NCBI GenBank assembly: GCA_045539475.1
Contig: JAZQFJ010000027.1
Coordinates: forward strand, 1 to 64,000
Length of the DNA stretch: 64,000 nucleotides
Reading direction: 5' to 3'
From: SIG480 sp045539475
GTDB taxonomy: Bacteria > Bacillota > Clostridia > Oscillospirales > JAAYXM01
Positions 17,250 to 25,749 of the stretch are shown here, in pieces. A program made the position numbers and the translations under genes. Below the pieces are notes generated by a model. The model made no database searches and had not been told where the DNA came from. It was given only the letters and a program-made list of their open reading frames with translations. The stretch's first letter is position 1, and each line of letters opens with the position of its first letter.

Positions 17250-18560
17250 TTATTTACCTGCCTGCATCTCCGAAACTGCCTCTAAAACTGCATCCGCCAT
17301 AAAGATGAGCTGTTCCTCAGAAAGTCCGTAAAGCGGAAGGTGAGTAAAGCGTTTGTAGAACACTTCCTCGCACACCGGGCATGTTGCCGCAATGCTGTCG
17401 CGGTCGTATCCGTGCTCACGGATAACATCAAAGCGATAAAGCGGACCGAAATGCGGGATGTTCGTAACTCCCTTTTCGGTGAGCTTTTCCTTCAATGTCT
17501 GAATATCTCCTCCTGCCTTCTGTGGATCTATCTGGAGAAGATACATATGGAAGGACGGCTGAATGTCCTTTTCATTGACCTTCTGCGGGATGATTGCGTC
17601 ATTCTCCGCAAAGCGACGTGTGAGATACTCTGCCGCCGCTCTTCTCTCTGCAATGATTTTCTCATTACGCGCAACCTGAAGCTGAAGCCCAAGACCCTGG
17701 ATTTCGGTTGTTGAGCTGTTGCCGGCAACGGATGTGCCGTACTTTCCTTTAATTGATGTGATGTCATAGAGCCAGTTATCAATTTTGCGGGAAAAATCAA
17801 GACCGAGGAAGCGTGCGCGCTTCATATCCTCCCGGAAGCTCTCTATATTTGTGGTAAGAATACCGCCCTCACCAAAGGAAGTGATGTTCTTCACCTCGTG
17901 CATAGAAAATCCTGCGAAATCACCGATTGTGCCGACTTTTCTGCCCTTATACACCGCGCCGAAGCCGTGTGCGGCATCTTCAAGAACGAGAATGTCGTGC
18001 TTTCTTGCAATTTCCATAAGCGGATCCATATCTACCGGATAGCCGCCGATATGTACAGGAACAATCATCTTTGTCTTATCGGTAATCTTGCGTTCAACGT
18101 CCTTCGGGTCCATATTGATGGTCTCAGGGTCAACGTCTGCAAAAACAAGCTTCGCGCCGACAGAGAGCGGATATGCCATTGTAGCGACAAAGGTGATAGC
18201 CGGAACGATAACCTCATCCCCCGGACCTATGCCTGCATATTTATATGCAATTTCAAAACCGGCGGTGCAGTTTGCAACAAAAGCGCATCCGCGTGTTCCG
18301 AGGTATTCATCCACCATATCCTCTGCCTTTTCAACCTGAGAGCCGAGAGAAAGCTTTCCCGGAGGCGTGGAAATCTCCGAGAGCTTATAAATCTCTTTCT
18401 TTATGTTGTCAAAAATTGCGTCGTATTCCGCTCCTTCGCCCTGCATAAGAAACTTTACAACGGCAAGAAGATCGTCTGCGTTGTAATTTTCACCGACAGC
18501 CGCCCAAGGAACACGGGTTTCTCCGGTGTTGTATCTGAAATCTGTAGCCTTTTTTGCCAT
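17250..18560 (-). CDS. DegT/DnrJ/EryC1/StrS-family aminotransferase
   Basis: 436 residues, fold-type I PLP enzyme. Visible signatures are GPGDEVIVPAITFVAT near 125, LVLEDAAHGFGAVYKGRKVG near 200 (PLP-contacting Asp) and the lysine in HEVKNITSFGEGG near 235, which should form the Schiff base. Family members transaminate keto-sugars for surface glycans, or make related amino sugars. The N-terminal ~80 residues before GTRGCAFVANC are longer than in minimal members. It is alone under a consensus promoter, with no nucleotide-sugar genes beside it, so its pathway is not shown by context. Confidence 0.85.
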   Translation of the reverse strand: MAKKATDFRYNTGETRVPWAAVGENYNADDLLAVVKFLMQGEGAEYDAIFDNIKKEIYKLSEISTPPGKLSLGSQVEKAEDMVDEYLGTRGCAFVANCTAGFEIAYKYAGIGPGDEVIVPAITFVATMAYPLSVGAKLVFADVDPETINMDPKDVERKITDKTKMIVPVHIGGYPVDMDPLMEIARKHDILVLEDAAHGFGAVYKGRKVGTIGDFAGFSMHEVKNITSFGEGGILTTNIESFREDMKRARFLGLDFSRKIDNWLYDITSIKGKYGTSVAGNSSTTEIQGLGLQLQVARNEKIIAERRAAAEYLTRRFAENDAIIPQKVNEKDIQPSFHMYLLQIDPQKAGGDIQTLKEKLTEKGVTNIPHFGPLYRFDVIREHGYDRDSIAATCPVCEEVFYKRFTHLPLYGLSEEQLIFMADAVLEAVSEMQAGK

Positions 18561-18594
18561 TTGAAATTACTTCCTTTCGTATCAGTATATCTAT

Positions 18595-18623
18595 ATAGTA
18601 AAACAAAAACTCACGTTTGTCAA
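18595..18623 (-). promoter_or_regulatory. Promoter of the DegT-family gene
   Basis: Minus-strand -35 TTGACA (18618-18623), 17-bp spacer, -10 TACTAT (18595-18600). Confidence 0.65.
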
Positions 18624-18667
18624 TAATTATTTTAAGCATTGCAAAAATTATTTTGCAAATTCATCTA

Positions 18668-18696
18668 TTGACAAAATTTTACATATTTGATATTCT
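18668..18696 (+). promoter_or_regulatory. Promoter of the AbrB-family gene
   Basis: -35 TTGACA (18668-18673), 17-bp spacer, -10 TATTCT (18691-18696). An overlapping TATAAT at 18695-18700 has a longer spacing. Confidence 0.55.
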
Positions 18697-18738
18697 ATAA
18701 TCCCCGGCAAAATTCGACTTAAAAGGACGGATGAAACA

Positions 18739-18978
18739 ATGAAAGAAACGGGAATCGTAAGAAAAATTGATGAACTCGGAAGAATCGTTTTGCCCATTGA
18801 GCTGCGCAAGCTTCTCGGGATTGACCAGCGTGATCCGATTGAGATCTTCGTTGACGGAGATGCAATTATTTTAAAAAAGCATCATTCCAAATGCATTTTC
18901 TGCGGAGCGGATTCCTCCCTTTCCGAATATAAGGGAAAGCACGTTTGTGCCACTTGTGCCAAAAACCTTGCAAAATAG
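18739..18978 (+). CDS. AbrB/SpoVT-type transition-state regulator with zinc-ribbon tail
   Basis: 79 residues. Residues 1-50 are the swapped-hairpin DNA-binding domain (GIVRKIDELGRIVLPIELRK, then LGI and DPIEIFVDGDAIIL). Residues 52-75 hold CIFCG and CATC, a probable four-cysteine zinc site not found in classic AbrB but seen in many Clostridia paralogues. AbrB proteins are dimeric or tetrameric repressors of post-exponential genes. Own promoter, own terminator. The spore germination operon lies about 1 kb away on the other strand; a link is only suggestive. Confidence 0.85.
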   Translation: MKETGIVRKIDELGRIVLPIELRKLLGIDQRDPIEIFVDGDAIILKKHHSKCIFCGADSSLSEYKGKHVCATCAKNLAK

Positions 18979-18998
18979 TTTTTTATATGTATGAAGTT

Positions 18999-19031
18999 GG
19001 GCTGCAAAAAGTCAATCTCTTTTTGCAGCCC
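18999..19031 (+). terminator. Terminator of the AbrB-family gene
   Basis: GGGCTGCAAAAAG (18999-19011) pairs with CTTTTTGCAGCCC (19019-19031), a perfect 13-bp stem. The following GATTATTAT is a weak U tract. Confidence 0.65.
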
Positions 19032-19040
19032 GATTATTAT

Positions 19041-19089
19041 AGGGGATAGGAAAAAGGTTTTGCGTTCCGGAACCTTTTTATATTCCCTA
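19041..19089 (-). terminator. Hairpin after the cysteine-rich gene
   Basis: The minus strand forms a long imperfect stem built on AAAAAGGTT and AACCTTTTT, with AGGG.TA/TA.CCCT outer pairing. It begins a few bases after the stop at 19093. Confidence 0.5.
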
Positions 19090-19092
19090 TTT

Positions 19093-19953
19093 TCATTTGC
19101 CGCAGCAACCGTAAGATACGGGCTTGCAATCACACGGCGGATTATCGGGTATCGCTCGTGACGGCGGGAAAAACTCTCCGACAGGGAATTTGATTTTCCG
19201 GAAAAGGTCGCAGGGGCTGTCTTCGCTGGAGCCGACGCATTCTTTTTCGGGCATGCAGAAATCGTATGCCGGAATGAGAATCTGGCTGTCGCGCTCAAGG
19301 CGAACGATAGAAAACTGACCGAGAGTTACAAGAAGGTTCTTGCAGCCTCCGCTGACGACGAGTTCATCATCAAAATACTCTTTTATGCATTGCGGTACGT
19401 CACAGAGCTCGTCGCAGTTGCATTCGCACTCCGGCGGCGTGCAGCTGCACACCGTTTTAGCCTCGCAGATATCCGCGTCAAGGAATATCGGGTCAACTGC
19501 TTCAACGAATGCAGTCGGCATATTTGATGCACACTTAGAGCAAGCCGGAAGCTCGGAGCTGAATATCTTCACATCACCCTCGCTGCCGAAGAGAATTACG
19601 TTTTTGTCGTAAATCGCAAGCCCTTTTACCTTCTGTGTTCTTCCGTTGCACGCACAGACCTCTGCTGTGATATAGTAGAAAAATCTTATATCAACCGAGT
19701 AAAAGCCGCGGTTGAACGCTACATCGCGCACATCTATGTTCGTCCAGAGAAGCTTCGCATCACGGCTCTTTACGCTTGTTGCGCAGTCGAGAATTTCCTG
19801 GGAACAACGAGTGGGATACACGCGCAGGTTCTCTATGCACTCTTTATCACGGCATGAGTCGTAGATTCTTTTTGTATGGATACACACAGCCTCTTTAACA
19901 CACGGCGGGTTTCCGTGGATCGGGCCGGGCAAAACCTTATCAGGCATTTGCAC
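19093..19953 (-). CDS. Cysteine-rich conserved Clostridia protein, possibly spore-associated
   Basis: 286 residues, no signal peptide or membrane segment. About 28 cysteines occur in clusters: CVKEAVCIHTKRIYDSCRD near 18, CSCTPPECECNCDELCDVPQC near 165, and CDCKPVSYGCCGK at the C-terminus. I recognise the CIHTKRIYDSCRDKEC type of start from uncharacterised proteins of spore-forming Clostridia but cannot give a function. High cysteine content in a protein without export signal is usual for spore coat proteins. The gene directly follows the germination operon on the same strand (80-bp gap), which adds weak support. Confidence 0.55.
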   Translation of the reverse strand: MQMPDKVLPGPIHGNPPCVKEAVCIHTKRIYDSCRDKECIENLRVYPTRCSQEILDCATSVKSRDAKLLWTNIDVRDVAFNRGFYSVDIRFFYYITAEVCACNGRTQKVKGLAIYDKNVILFGSEGDVKIFSSELPACSKCASNMPTAFVEAVDPIFLDADICEAKTVCSCTPPECECNCDELCDVPQCIKEYFDDELVVSGGCKNLLVTLGQFSIVRLERDSQILIPAYDFCMPEKECVGSSEDSPCDLFRKIKFPVGEFFPPSRAIPDNPPCDCKPVSYGCCGK

Positions 19954-20033
19954 ATAACCTCCCGTAATAATGTTTTGAAGTCTCCTTCACTACATATTAT
20001 GCGAGGTTTCCTTTTCGGTGAAAAAAATGGGCA

Positions 20034-21110
20034 TTACTTTCCTTTTCTTTTCTGAGCGAACACAAGAAGAAAGAGAGGCAAAAGCACATACGCCGCGACA
20101 ACCCATCCCGCCCCGGGCGTCCATTCCACCATCCCGCGAAGCGCAGACAAGTCGCGGTAAATAAGCTGCGTCATAGCGGCACATATAAGCGCAAGAGGAA
20201 GGCTTAGCCCTTCTTTTTTTGTGATTCCGAACATCCCGCAAATCATATCTTCGGCAAAGAGCAAACACACCGAGGTTTTAAAGAACAGCGACAGCGTCAT
20301 TGCAATACAAGCGAGAATCTCGGTGTGCTGAATAAACCCGCCAACACCGCGCACTGACATTGCCGTAAACACGGGATAAAAATCAGTTCCTGCAATCTCT
20401 TCCCCGAGCGTCGCAACCGTCACGGCAGCGATAAGCGCAAGAGAGAGAGCCGAGCCTGCAACCGACCACAAAAAGAACTTTTTTCGCGCAGGTCCCTTCT
20501 CCATTCGCGTATACACCGAAAAAAGAGCAAACACCGTTCCGAACCGGTTTAAAAACACCTCTCCCGCTCCGCTAAAAAATGAACCAATCTCTTTTCCTGA
20601 AGGAATAAGACGCGAAAACTCCATCCACCTGATACCGAAAAAGACAAACACAGTAAGCACCGCCGCCGAAAACCAGAACAAAAGCCGCGCCGCACCGGAC
20701 ACTGCACACAGCCCGCTACGAAGTGCAAGAGCGGAAATAATCGCAATAAGGAGCGGAAGAATAATCTGCGGGGTTCTGAAAAGCGCTGTTATCTGCACAA
20801 ATCGGGAAAAAACCGTAAGCGAGAGAATGCATGTAACAAGTGCAAAAAAAGCCGTTACGCCTCCAAAAAATCGTGCCCCCCATTTTCCGCACACCGAAGA
20901 TAGAACCTCATAAAAGCTCTTTTCCGGAAATTTGTCGCATACGGATGCAATACACCATGCAATAAGAGTTGCCGCCGCACCTGCAATAATATGCGCCACC
21001 CATGCGCCGCTACCTGCATCGCTTCCCGACATCACGGAATAAGCGTTTGCAAAAATCACAAGAGCGCACACCGCCGCGCCTGAGCCGTTTGTTATTCTTC
21101 CGTCTCGCAT
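20034..21110 (-). CDS. gerAB: Spore germination permease, GerAB family
   Basis: 358 residues, about ten transmembrane helices, the usual size for GerAB (APC superfamily). The N-terminus (ITNGSGAAVCALVIFANAYS) and helices around 70-140 and 310-350 fit the family. GerAB is the subunit that binds the germinant in the spore inner membrane and works with GerAA and GerAC. It is the last gene of the operon and begins 4 bp after the small membrane ORF. The order gerAA-gerAC-orf-gerAB differs from the classic AA-AB-AC order but occurs in Clostridia. Confidence 0.85.
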   Translation of the reverse strand: MRDGRITNGSGAAVCALVIFANAYSVMSGSDAGSGAWVAHIIAGAAATLIAWCIASVCDKFPEKSFYEVLSSVCGKWGARFFGGVTAFFALVTCILSLTVFSRFVQITALFRTPQIILPLLIAIISALALRSGLCAVSGAARLLFWFSAAVLTVFVFFGIRWMEFSRLIPSGKEIGSFFSGAGEVFLNRFGTVFALFSVYTRMEKGPARKKFFLWSVAGSALSLALIAAVTVATLGEEIAGTDFYPVFTAMSVRGVGGFIQHTEILACIAMTLSLFFKTSVCLLFAEDMICGMFGITKKEGLSLPLALICAAMTQLIYRDLSALRGMVEWTPGAGWVVAAYVLLPLFLLVFAQKRKGK

Positions 21111-21114
21111 ACAG

Positions 21115-21309
21115 TTACCTCATAAATATAGAAATCATTCCGGAAAGAGACGCACCGACGTGGTCGCTTTCCGCGGCGATACCCGAAAACACCGCCAGAA
21201 GAAGTGATATGGCACCAAGTATTATATATGCATTCTTTTCTTTACTCTCACGCGCCCGGAAATCAAAAAACAATGCCGCTAAAAAAACAGCAGGAAGAAC
21301 ATAACTCAT
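21115..21309 (-). CDS. Small membrane protein inside the ger operon
   Basis: 64 residues with two hydrophobic segments (about 2-15 and 28-47) around a basic loop DFRARESKEKN. The start codon overlaps the gerAC stop by 4 bp and gerAB starts 4 bp after its stop, so it is clearly translated as part of the operon. It may correspond to the small GerD/GerXD-like accessory proteins found in some gerA operons, but no such homology is visible; function unknown. Confidence 0.7.
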   Translation of the reverse strand: MSYVLPAVFLAALFFDFRARESKEKNAYIILGAISLLLAVFSGIAAESDHVGASLSGMISIFMR

Positions 21310-22298
21310 TTCTTTCCTCCGAGAATATTACTTACAATTACCTCACACGTCACCTCTGGAACCTTTCCGTCCGTTGCGAAAATCTCTCCGATGCCGTTTT
21401 TCTGTGCATACGAAATCAGCCCTGAGAATGCGTTTTCAAGATATTCTTTTGCGCTGCCTTTCATCATTTCCGAATCAATCTCCCCCTGCACTCCCGCAGG
21501 AGACAGCACGCACTTAACATTGAGCTTCACGGCATCTCCCAGCTCCTTTTTCTCTATATCATTTGCAAGTATTTCAAAAGAGGCACGCCCTCCCCGTGGC
21601 AGAACAAGCGTCGGGAGATATCCTCCCGAGCCTTTTTTTCTCATTAACGACAGAGCAAGTATCTGCTCTCCGTCAAGAAAGGCGGCAATCTTTCCGTTTT
21701 TCATAACCGCACCGCCTGAAAGAAGCATCTTTTCGTCCTCTACGCTTGCCGTCGGCAGGATATATTCGCCATCTGCCTCGCGCTCCCTGAAAATCTCCCA
21801 CACGCGCTTTGCGAAAAACCGTCTTGAATTTTCTTCATTGGCGAACATATCCGAAATGCTTTCAAAAACATCGCTCCCGCCGGAAGGTGTGGTTTCAATA
21901 AGTTCTTCCGCACGGCTATCGCGCACAATCACCGGTGCAATGTCAAGATAAACATCCTGCACGCGCAAAACAGTATCCAGAATTTCATCTGTAAATTGCG
22001 CAGCTTCTTCTCCGATAATAATACAGCTTGTGTGCCCCCAGTAAAGCTTTTTATCCGCGCGGCAGCTGAGTTCTCTTACCGCCTCAAAAAAGCTTCCGCC
22101 TTCTGCTGTGTATTTTGCGCCCTCTTTATCGTCAATTCCCCCGGTTGGCGCGCACACCACGGTTACGCGAACGCCATTCTCTGCGGCATCTATCCCAACA
22201 CCATTTACAATCTCCTGCATATTAAGCTCGTTATAGTCAAAGCATCCACCAAGCATAAGCAAAAGGCACGCCGAGAAGAAAAGTCTCATAACCCGCAT
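21306..22298 (-). CDS. gerAC: Spore germination lipoprotein, Ger(x)C family
   Basis: 330 residues. A lipoprotein signal (LLLMLGGC, cysteine near 19) is followed by DYNELNMQEIVNGVGID, the typical opening of GerAC proteins (FDxxEL...). The protein is the surface lipoprotein subunit of the germinant receptor on the spore inner membrane. The family is usually 350-400 residues, so this one is slightly short. Its start codon overlaps the last base of gerAA, and its stop overlaps the small ORF, so translation is coupled. Confidence 0.88.
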   Translation of the reverse strand: MRVMRLFFSACLLLMLGGCFDYNELNMQEIVNGVGIDAAENGVRVTVVCAPTGGIDDKEGAKYTAEGGSFFEAVRELSCRADKKLYWGHTSCIIIGEEAAQFTDEILDTVLRVQDVYLDIAPVIVRDSRAEELIETTPSGGSDVFESISDMFANEENSRRFFAKRVWEIFREREADGEYILPTASVEDEKMLLSGGAVMKNGKIAAFLDGEQILALSLMRKKGSGGYLPTLVLPRGGRASFEILANDIEKKELGDAVKLNVKCVLSPAGVQGEIDSEMMKGSAKEYLENAFSGLISYAQKNGIGEIFATDGKVPEVTCEVIVSNILGGKK

Positions 22299-23803
22299 TA
22301 AAGCTTCCTCCGGAATCGTATTTTATTAAGGTGCGATATTGCATACGGGCGGTGAATCATTCTCTCGCGCAGAACGCGCACATACCCGTCTTTCGCCCCG
22401 TCGCGCGTGTGGGGAATTATATATGAAGTAAAGTCCACACCAAAGGACCGGAGCGATGATATATACGCGGCAAAGCCTATCACGCACACTGCATATCCGT
22501 ATATTCCGAGAAGTGAGGAAAAAAGCAGAAAAACAAGCCGGAGAATTGCAATTGCGCCGTCAAGCTTTGGTGTAAGAAACGACGCTATTCCGCACATTGC
22601 TACAATTATAATCATCTCGGCAGATACAATGTTGGCGGTAACTATACTCTGACCGAGGACGATGGCACCTACGGTGCTTACCGTAACGCCTATCGCCTTC
22701 GGCAGGCGCACCCCTGCCTCACGCAAGAGATCAAACAAAAGCAAAAGCAAAAACATTTCCACTGCCGCCGGAAACGGAACCTGCGCCCGGCTTTTTGCAA
22801 TACTTATAAGAAGATTTCGCGGTATCATCTCTTTGTGGTATGATATGAGCGCAATATAAAGTGCCGGCAGGCTCACCGCGGCAAAGAACGAAACAAAGCG
22901 CAGAAGACGCGTAAAGCTTGCAAAGATGTGGTTTTCATAATAATCCTCGTTCGCCTGGAAATTTTCAAGAAACAAATACGGAAACGTAATTGCATACGGC
23001 GTTCCGTCAACGAGCAGTGCTGCCCTTCCCTCAAACAGCTTTGCCGCAACAACATCCGGCCGCTCAGTTTTTCCCGTTGTATCAACAAGCGAAGTGGGGC
23101 TATCCGTAACAAGCTCTGAAATGTAATTTACATCAAGCACGGAATCAATTTCAAACGATGAAAGACGGCGCTCCATTTCTTTTATAAGCTTTTCTTCACA
23201 CAAGCCCTCAATATAAACAAGGCAGGTTCTCGTTCGGCTGACCTTTCCCACCTCTATAAACCTGAATTTAAGGTTGGGATTCTTGACCTTACGCCGTATA
23301 AGCCCGATATTTGTGACGATAAGCTCCGAAAATCCTTCCTTTGGTCCGTTCACGGCATTTTCCGTTTCGGGAATGCTTATTCCGCGGATTGCGTATTTTT
23401 TTGAGTTTGCCGCAATCGCGCGCGGGCAGGTATCCACAAGCACAACCGTATCACCGATAAGCACGGAGGTTACAGCATCAAAGGGAGTGTCCTTCACACT
23501 GACATCATCTGTGCTTATTACAGTCGCGGCAAGAGTTTCCGAAAGAGTATCTCCGAAAACAATCCCTTCCGGATTGAATTTAAGAAGTGGACGGACAACG
23601 TTCTGGTCGATAACAATGTTATTTACAAGCACCTCGGTAAATATTACATACCCGCGCACTTTATCATCATATCTGTTCCTGAATGGACGAAAGATAACCG
23701 TTTCATCGTCGCCGAGAATTTCGCGCATAAGCGCAACATCCCGCTCAAGAGCGCCGGTAAATCTCATATTTTTAAGCTCTTCGGCAGAGAAGCCTCTTCG
23801 CAT
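22298..23803 (-). CDS. gerAA: Spore germination protein GerAA family
   Basis: 501 residues, start ATG 23803 after CGGAGGAAG. A large soluble N-terminal half is followed by about five membrane segments after residue 290. Conserved GerAA stretches include DTPFDAVTSVLIGDTVVLVD near 110, TEVLVNNIVIDQNVV, and FEGRAALLVDGTPYAITFPYLFLENFQ (shown in part: GRAALLVDGTPYA) near 255. GerAA subunits oligomerise and may form the ion channel triggered by GerAB. First gene of gerAA-gerAC-orf-gerAB. The gap to the MocR gene upstream is only 53 bp and holds no clear promoter, so the operon could be read from the mocR promoter. Confidence 0.88.
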   Translation of the reverse strand: MRRGFSAEELKNMRFTGALERDVALMREILGDDETVIFRPFRNRYDDKVRGYVIFTEVLVNNIVIDQNVVRPLLKFNPEGIVFGDTLSETLAATVISTDDVSVKDTPFDAVTSVLIGDTVVLVDTCPRAIAANSKKYAIRGISIPETENAVNGPKEGFSELIVTNIGLIRRKVKNPNLKFRFIEVGKVSRTRTCLVYIEGLCEEKLIKEMERRLSSFEIDSVLDVNYISELVTDSPTSLVDTTGKTERPDVVAAKLFEGRAALLVDGTPYAITFPYLFLENFQANEDYYENHIFASFTRLLRFVSFFAAVSLPALYIALISYHKEMIPRNLLISIAKSRAQVPFPAAVEMFLLLLLFDLLREAGVRLPKAIGVTVSTVGAIVLGQSIVTANIVSAEMIIIVAMCGIASFLTPKLDGAIAILRLVFLLFSSLLGIYGYAVCVIGFAAYISSLRSFGVDFTSYIIPHTRDGAKDGYVRVLRERMIHRPYAISHLNKIRFRRKL

Positions 23804-23856
23804 TTTTTCTTCCTCCGTTGCATTTATGTGGCTTATCTTCCCACAAAACAGAGGAT

Positions 23857-24957
23857 TTATACTGTTTCAACCTTCTCCTTGCGTTTTTTTCGACGAACGC
23901 GGTTTATATGGCGCTCAAAATCACCGTTATCCATAAGCTCTGCAAGCACATACTGTTCAAAGCTCGGTACCGTGCAGGAATAAAACCCTAATTTTTCATT
24001 GAACAACGGAACAAGCCGCTCCGGCAGCACCATATATCCGACACGGACCGACGGTGACACAGTTTTTGAAAAAGTGTTTATGTATATAACACTACCGCTC
24101 TTCGAAAGAGAAAAGACCGTTTCTTCCGCCTTTGCAGATACCGAAAATTCCGACTCAAAATCGTCCTCTACAATATACCTTTCTCCCTTTTCTGTCCAGC
24201 GGATATACTCGTGTCTCTTCGAGGCAGATGCCGAAACTCCGCTCGGAAAGCTGCGATATGGGGTTATGTGAAGCACCTGTGCCGGGCTTCCGTGCAGCTG
24301 GGCGCTTTCTATCCCGTCGTTCCCAAGCGGAAGGCTTTCATACTTCACACCGGAAGCACGGTATACCTGTTCTATTTTTTCATATGACGGAGCTTCTATT
24401 GCATATATCTTTTCGCGCCCAAGAAGCTCTACAATCAGCCCGTACAGATATTCTGCGCCCGATCCTATAACTATCTGATCGGGAGTTACGTAAATACCGC
24501 GACTGCGCGCGAGATAATGCGAAATCGCACATCGCAGCTCCGCACACCCGTTTCCGGGCGAGCGCTCAAGAATTTTTTCCCCATAATCGGAAATAACCCT
24601 GCGCATAACTTTCGCAAGAACTGAAAACGGGAAAACATCCGATGCGGAATTTCCCGAAAAAAAGGCATATTCTTTTACCGTTTTTTCTCTTTCGGGAAAA
24701 GAAGCGAAGCTTTCTTCCTTGCGAAAAGACACAAAATATCCGCTTCTCTCCCTTGCCTCTGCGTACCCTTCATCGCACAAAAGAGCATAACAATGCTCAA
24801 CCGTTACGGTGCTTATCCCAAGCTCCTCCGCCACGGTACGCTTCGACGGGAGCCTTTCTCCAAACAGATAAATTCCGTCCGTTATGTCTTTTCTTATCTG
24901 CTCATACAACTGCAGATACGCAGGCTTTCCCGCATTTCTCTCAATTAAATATTTCAT
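23857..24957 (-). CDS. MocR/GntR-family PLP-dependent regulator, short at the C-terminus
   Basis: 366 residues. A GntR winged helix (1-75: KPAYLQLYEQIRKDITDG, then LPSKRTVAEELGISTVTVEH) is joined to an aminotransferase-like domain. The PLP lysine lies in NTFSKTVSPSVRVGY near 300. Usual MocR proteins run to about 440-480 residues; this one ends at GDFERHINRVRRKKRKEKVETV-type sequence (last residues RKEKVETV), lacking the small C-terminal part of the aminotransferase fold. gerAA follows after 53 bp, leaving no room for a frameshifted remainder, so a deletion or natural short form is likely. MocR proteins control PLP, GABA or amino-acid genes. Here it may drive the germination operon, which would be unusual. 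Confidence 0.75.
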   Translation of the reverse strand: MKYLIERNAGKPAYLQLYEQIRKDITDGIYLFGERLPSKRTVAEELGISTVTVEHCYALLCDEGYAEARERSGYFVSFRKEESFASFPEREKTVKEYAFFSGNSASDVFPFSVLAKVMRRVISDYGEKILERSPGNGCAELRCAISHYLARSRGIYVTPDQIVIGSGAEYLYGLIVELLGREKIYAIEAPSYEKIEQVYRASGVKYESLPLGNDGIESAQLHGSPAQVLHITPYRSFPSGVSASASKRHEYIRWTEKGERYIVEDDFESEFSVSAKAEETVFSLSKSGSVIYINTFSKTVSPSVRVGYMVLPERLVPLFNEKLGFYSCTVPSFEQYVLAELMDNGDFERHINRVRRKKRKEKVETV

Positions 24958-25007
24958 CTGGTATTATAATTTTCTCCAATTCTGACTATTTTAATATAAC
25001 CAAAACT

Positions 25008-25036
25008 ATTATATCCTATCATTGGAAATAATTCAA
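25008..25036 (-). promoter_or_regulatory. Promoter of the mocR-ger unit
   Basis: Minus-strand -35 TTGAAT (25031-25036), 17-bp spacer, -10 TATAAT (25008-25013). It overlaps the upstream region of the divergent ECF S gene, so the MocR protein could control both. Confidence 0.55.
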
Positions 25037-25055
25037 TAAGGGAAGTGTATTTTTT

Positions 25056-25565
25056 ATGAAAAACAACAAAACAAAGCTCGTTGTTCTCTCGGCACTGCTT
25101 GCCGCAATAATTGCACTCTGCACGCGCTTTACCGCGATTCCCGTTTTCGGAGGTATGGGATACGTACATATCGGAGATTCGTTTATTTTCCTTGCCGCAG
25201 CCATTCTTCCGACACCGTATGCGATGCTGGCTGCCGCCTGCGGCGGTGCTCTCGCCGACCTTATGTCCGGCTTTGCTGCATATGTTCTGCCCACAGCCAT
25301 AATAAAAGCGCTTATGGCACTTATGTTTGCCGGACAAAAGCGCGAAAAGCTTCTTTCAAAACGCAATTTTCTCTCAATAATCCCGGCAATCGTCATTCTC
25401 GTCGGCGGATATTATATTGCTGAGGCTATTATATACCGGAGCTTTATAAGCCCGCTTATCGGAATGGTATGGAATCTTCTTCAGGGCGTTTTCTCGGCAG
25501 TGGGCTTTGCAGTTCTTGCCGCCGCACTTGACAAGACGCGTCTGCGCGACCGCCTCGGCGTGTAG
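25056..25565 (+). CDS. ECF transporter S component
   Basis: 169 residues, about six hydrophobic helices. GGMGYVHIGDSFIFLAAAIL near 35-55 and GGALADLMSG near 67 are the signature of the TIGR04002-like S components, close to the folate/riboflavin S-protein superfamily. It would bind a vitamin or cofactor and dock on EcfA1-EcfA2-EcfT. Those genes lie 1 kb downstream, past a terminator and the methyltransferase gene, so this S protein probably shares the module with other S proteins elsewhere. Substrate cannot be told; no riboswitch was seen in the short 5' leader. Confidence 0.8.
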   Translation: MKNNKTKLVVLSALLAAIIALCTRFTAIPVFGGMGYVHIGDSFIFLAAAILPTPYAMLAAACGGALADLMSGFAAYVLPTAIIKALMALMFAGQKREKLLSKRNFLSIIPAIVILVGGYYIAEAIIYRSFISPLIGMVWNLLQGVFSAVGFAVLAAALDKTRLRDRLGV

Positions 25566-25584
25566 TACAAGAAATATTACAGAT

Positions 25585-25628
25585 ATCAGATGACGGTTAT
25601 TTTGCATCCGCCATCTGATTGTTTTTTT
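25585..25628 (+). terminator. Terminator of the ECF S gene
   Basis: ATCAGATG (25585-25592) pairs with CATCTGAT (25612-25619), with inner CGG/CCG pairing, followed by TGTTTTTTT. Confidence 0.75.
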
Positions 25629-25674
25629 CGTCTCCTGAAATTGTGTAAAATCCGTGAATAATCTATGTAATCGA

Positions 25675-25703
25675 TTGACGTTTCGCAGAATTTGTGATAT
25701 CAT
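25675..25703 (+). promoter_or_regulatory. Promoter of the methyltransferase-ecf-truA operon
   Basis: -35 TTGACG (25675-25680), 17-bp spacer, -10 TATCAT (25698-25703). Confidence 0.6.
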
Positions 25704-25749
25704 ATAGAATTGATATAATATCAGTGTAAATAAAGGAAATTTTGTTATT

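Noticed and set aside
17898..18626. 242-codon plus-strand ORF
   Set aside because: Antisense to the DegT-type aminotransferase and reaches through its promoter; no ribosome site.
24958..25055. Riboswitch for the ECF S component
   Set aside because: The leader is under 100 bp, A/T-rich and carries two overlapping promoters; no conserved riboswitch core was seen.
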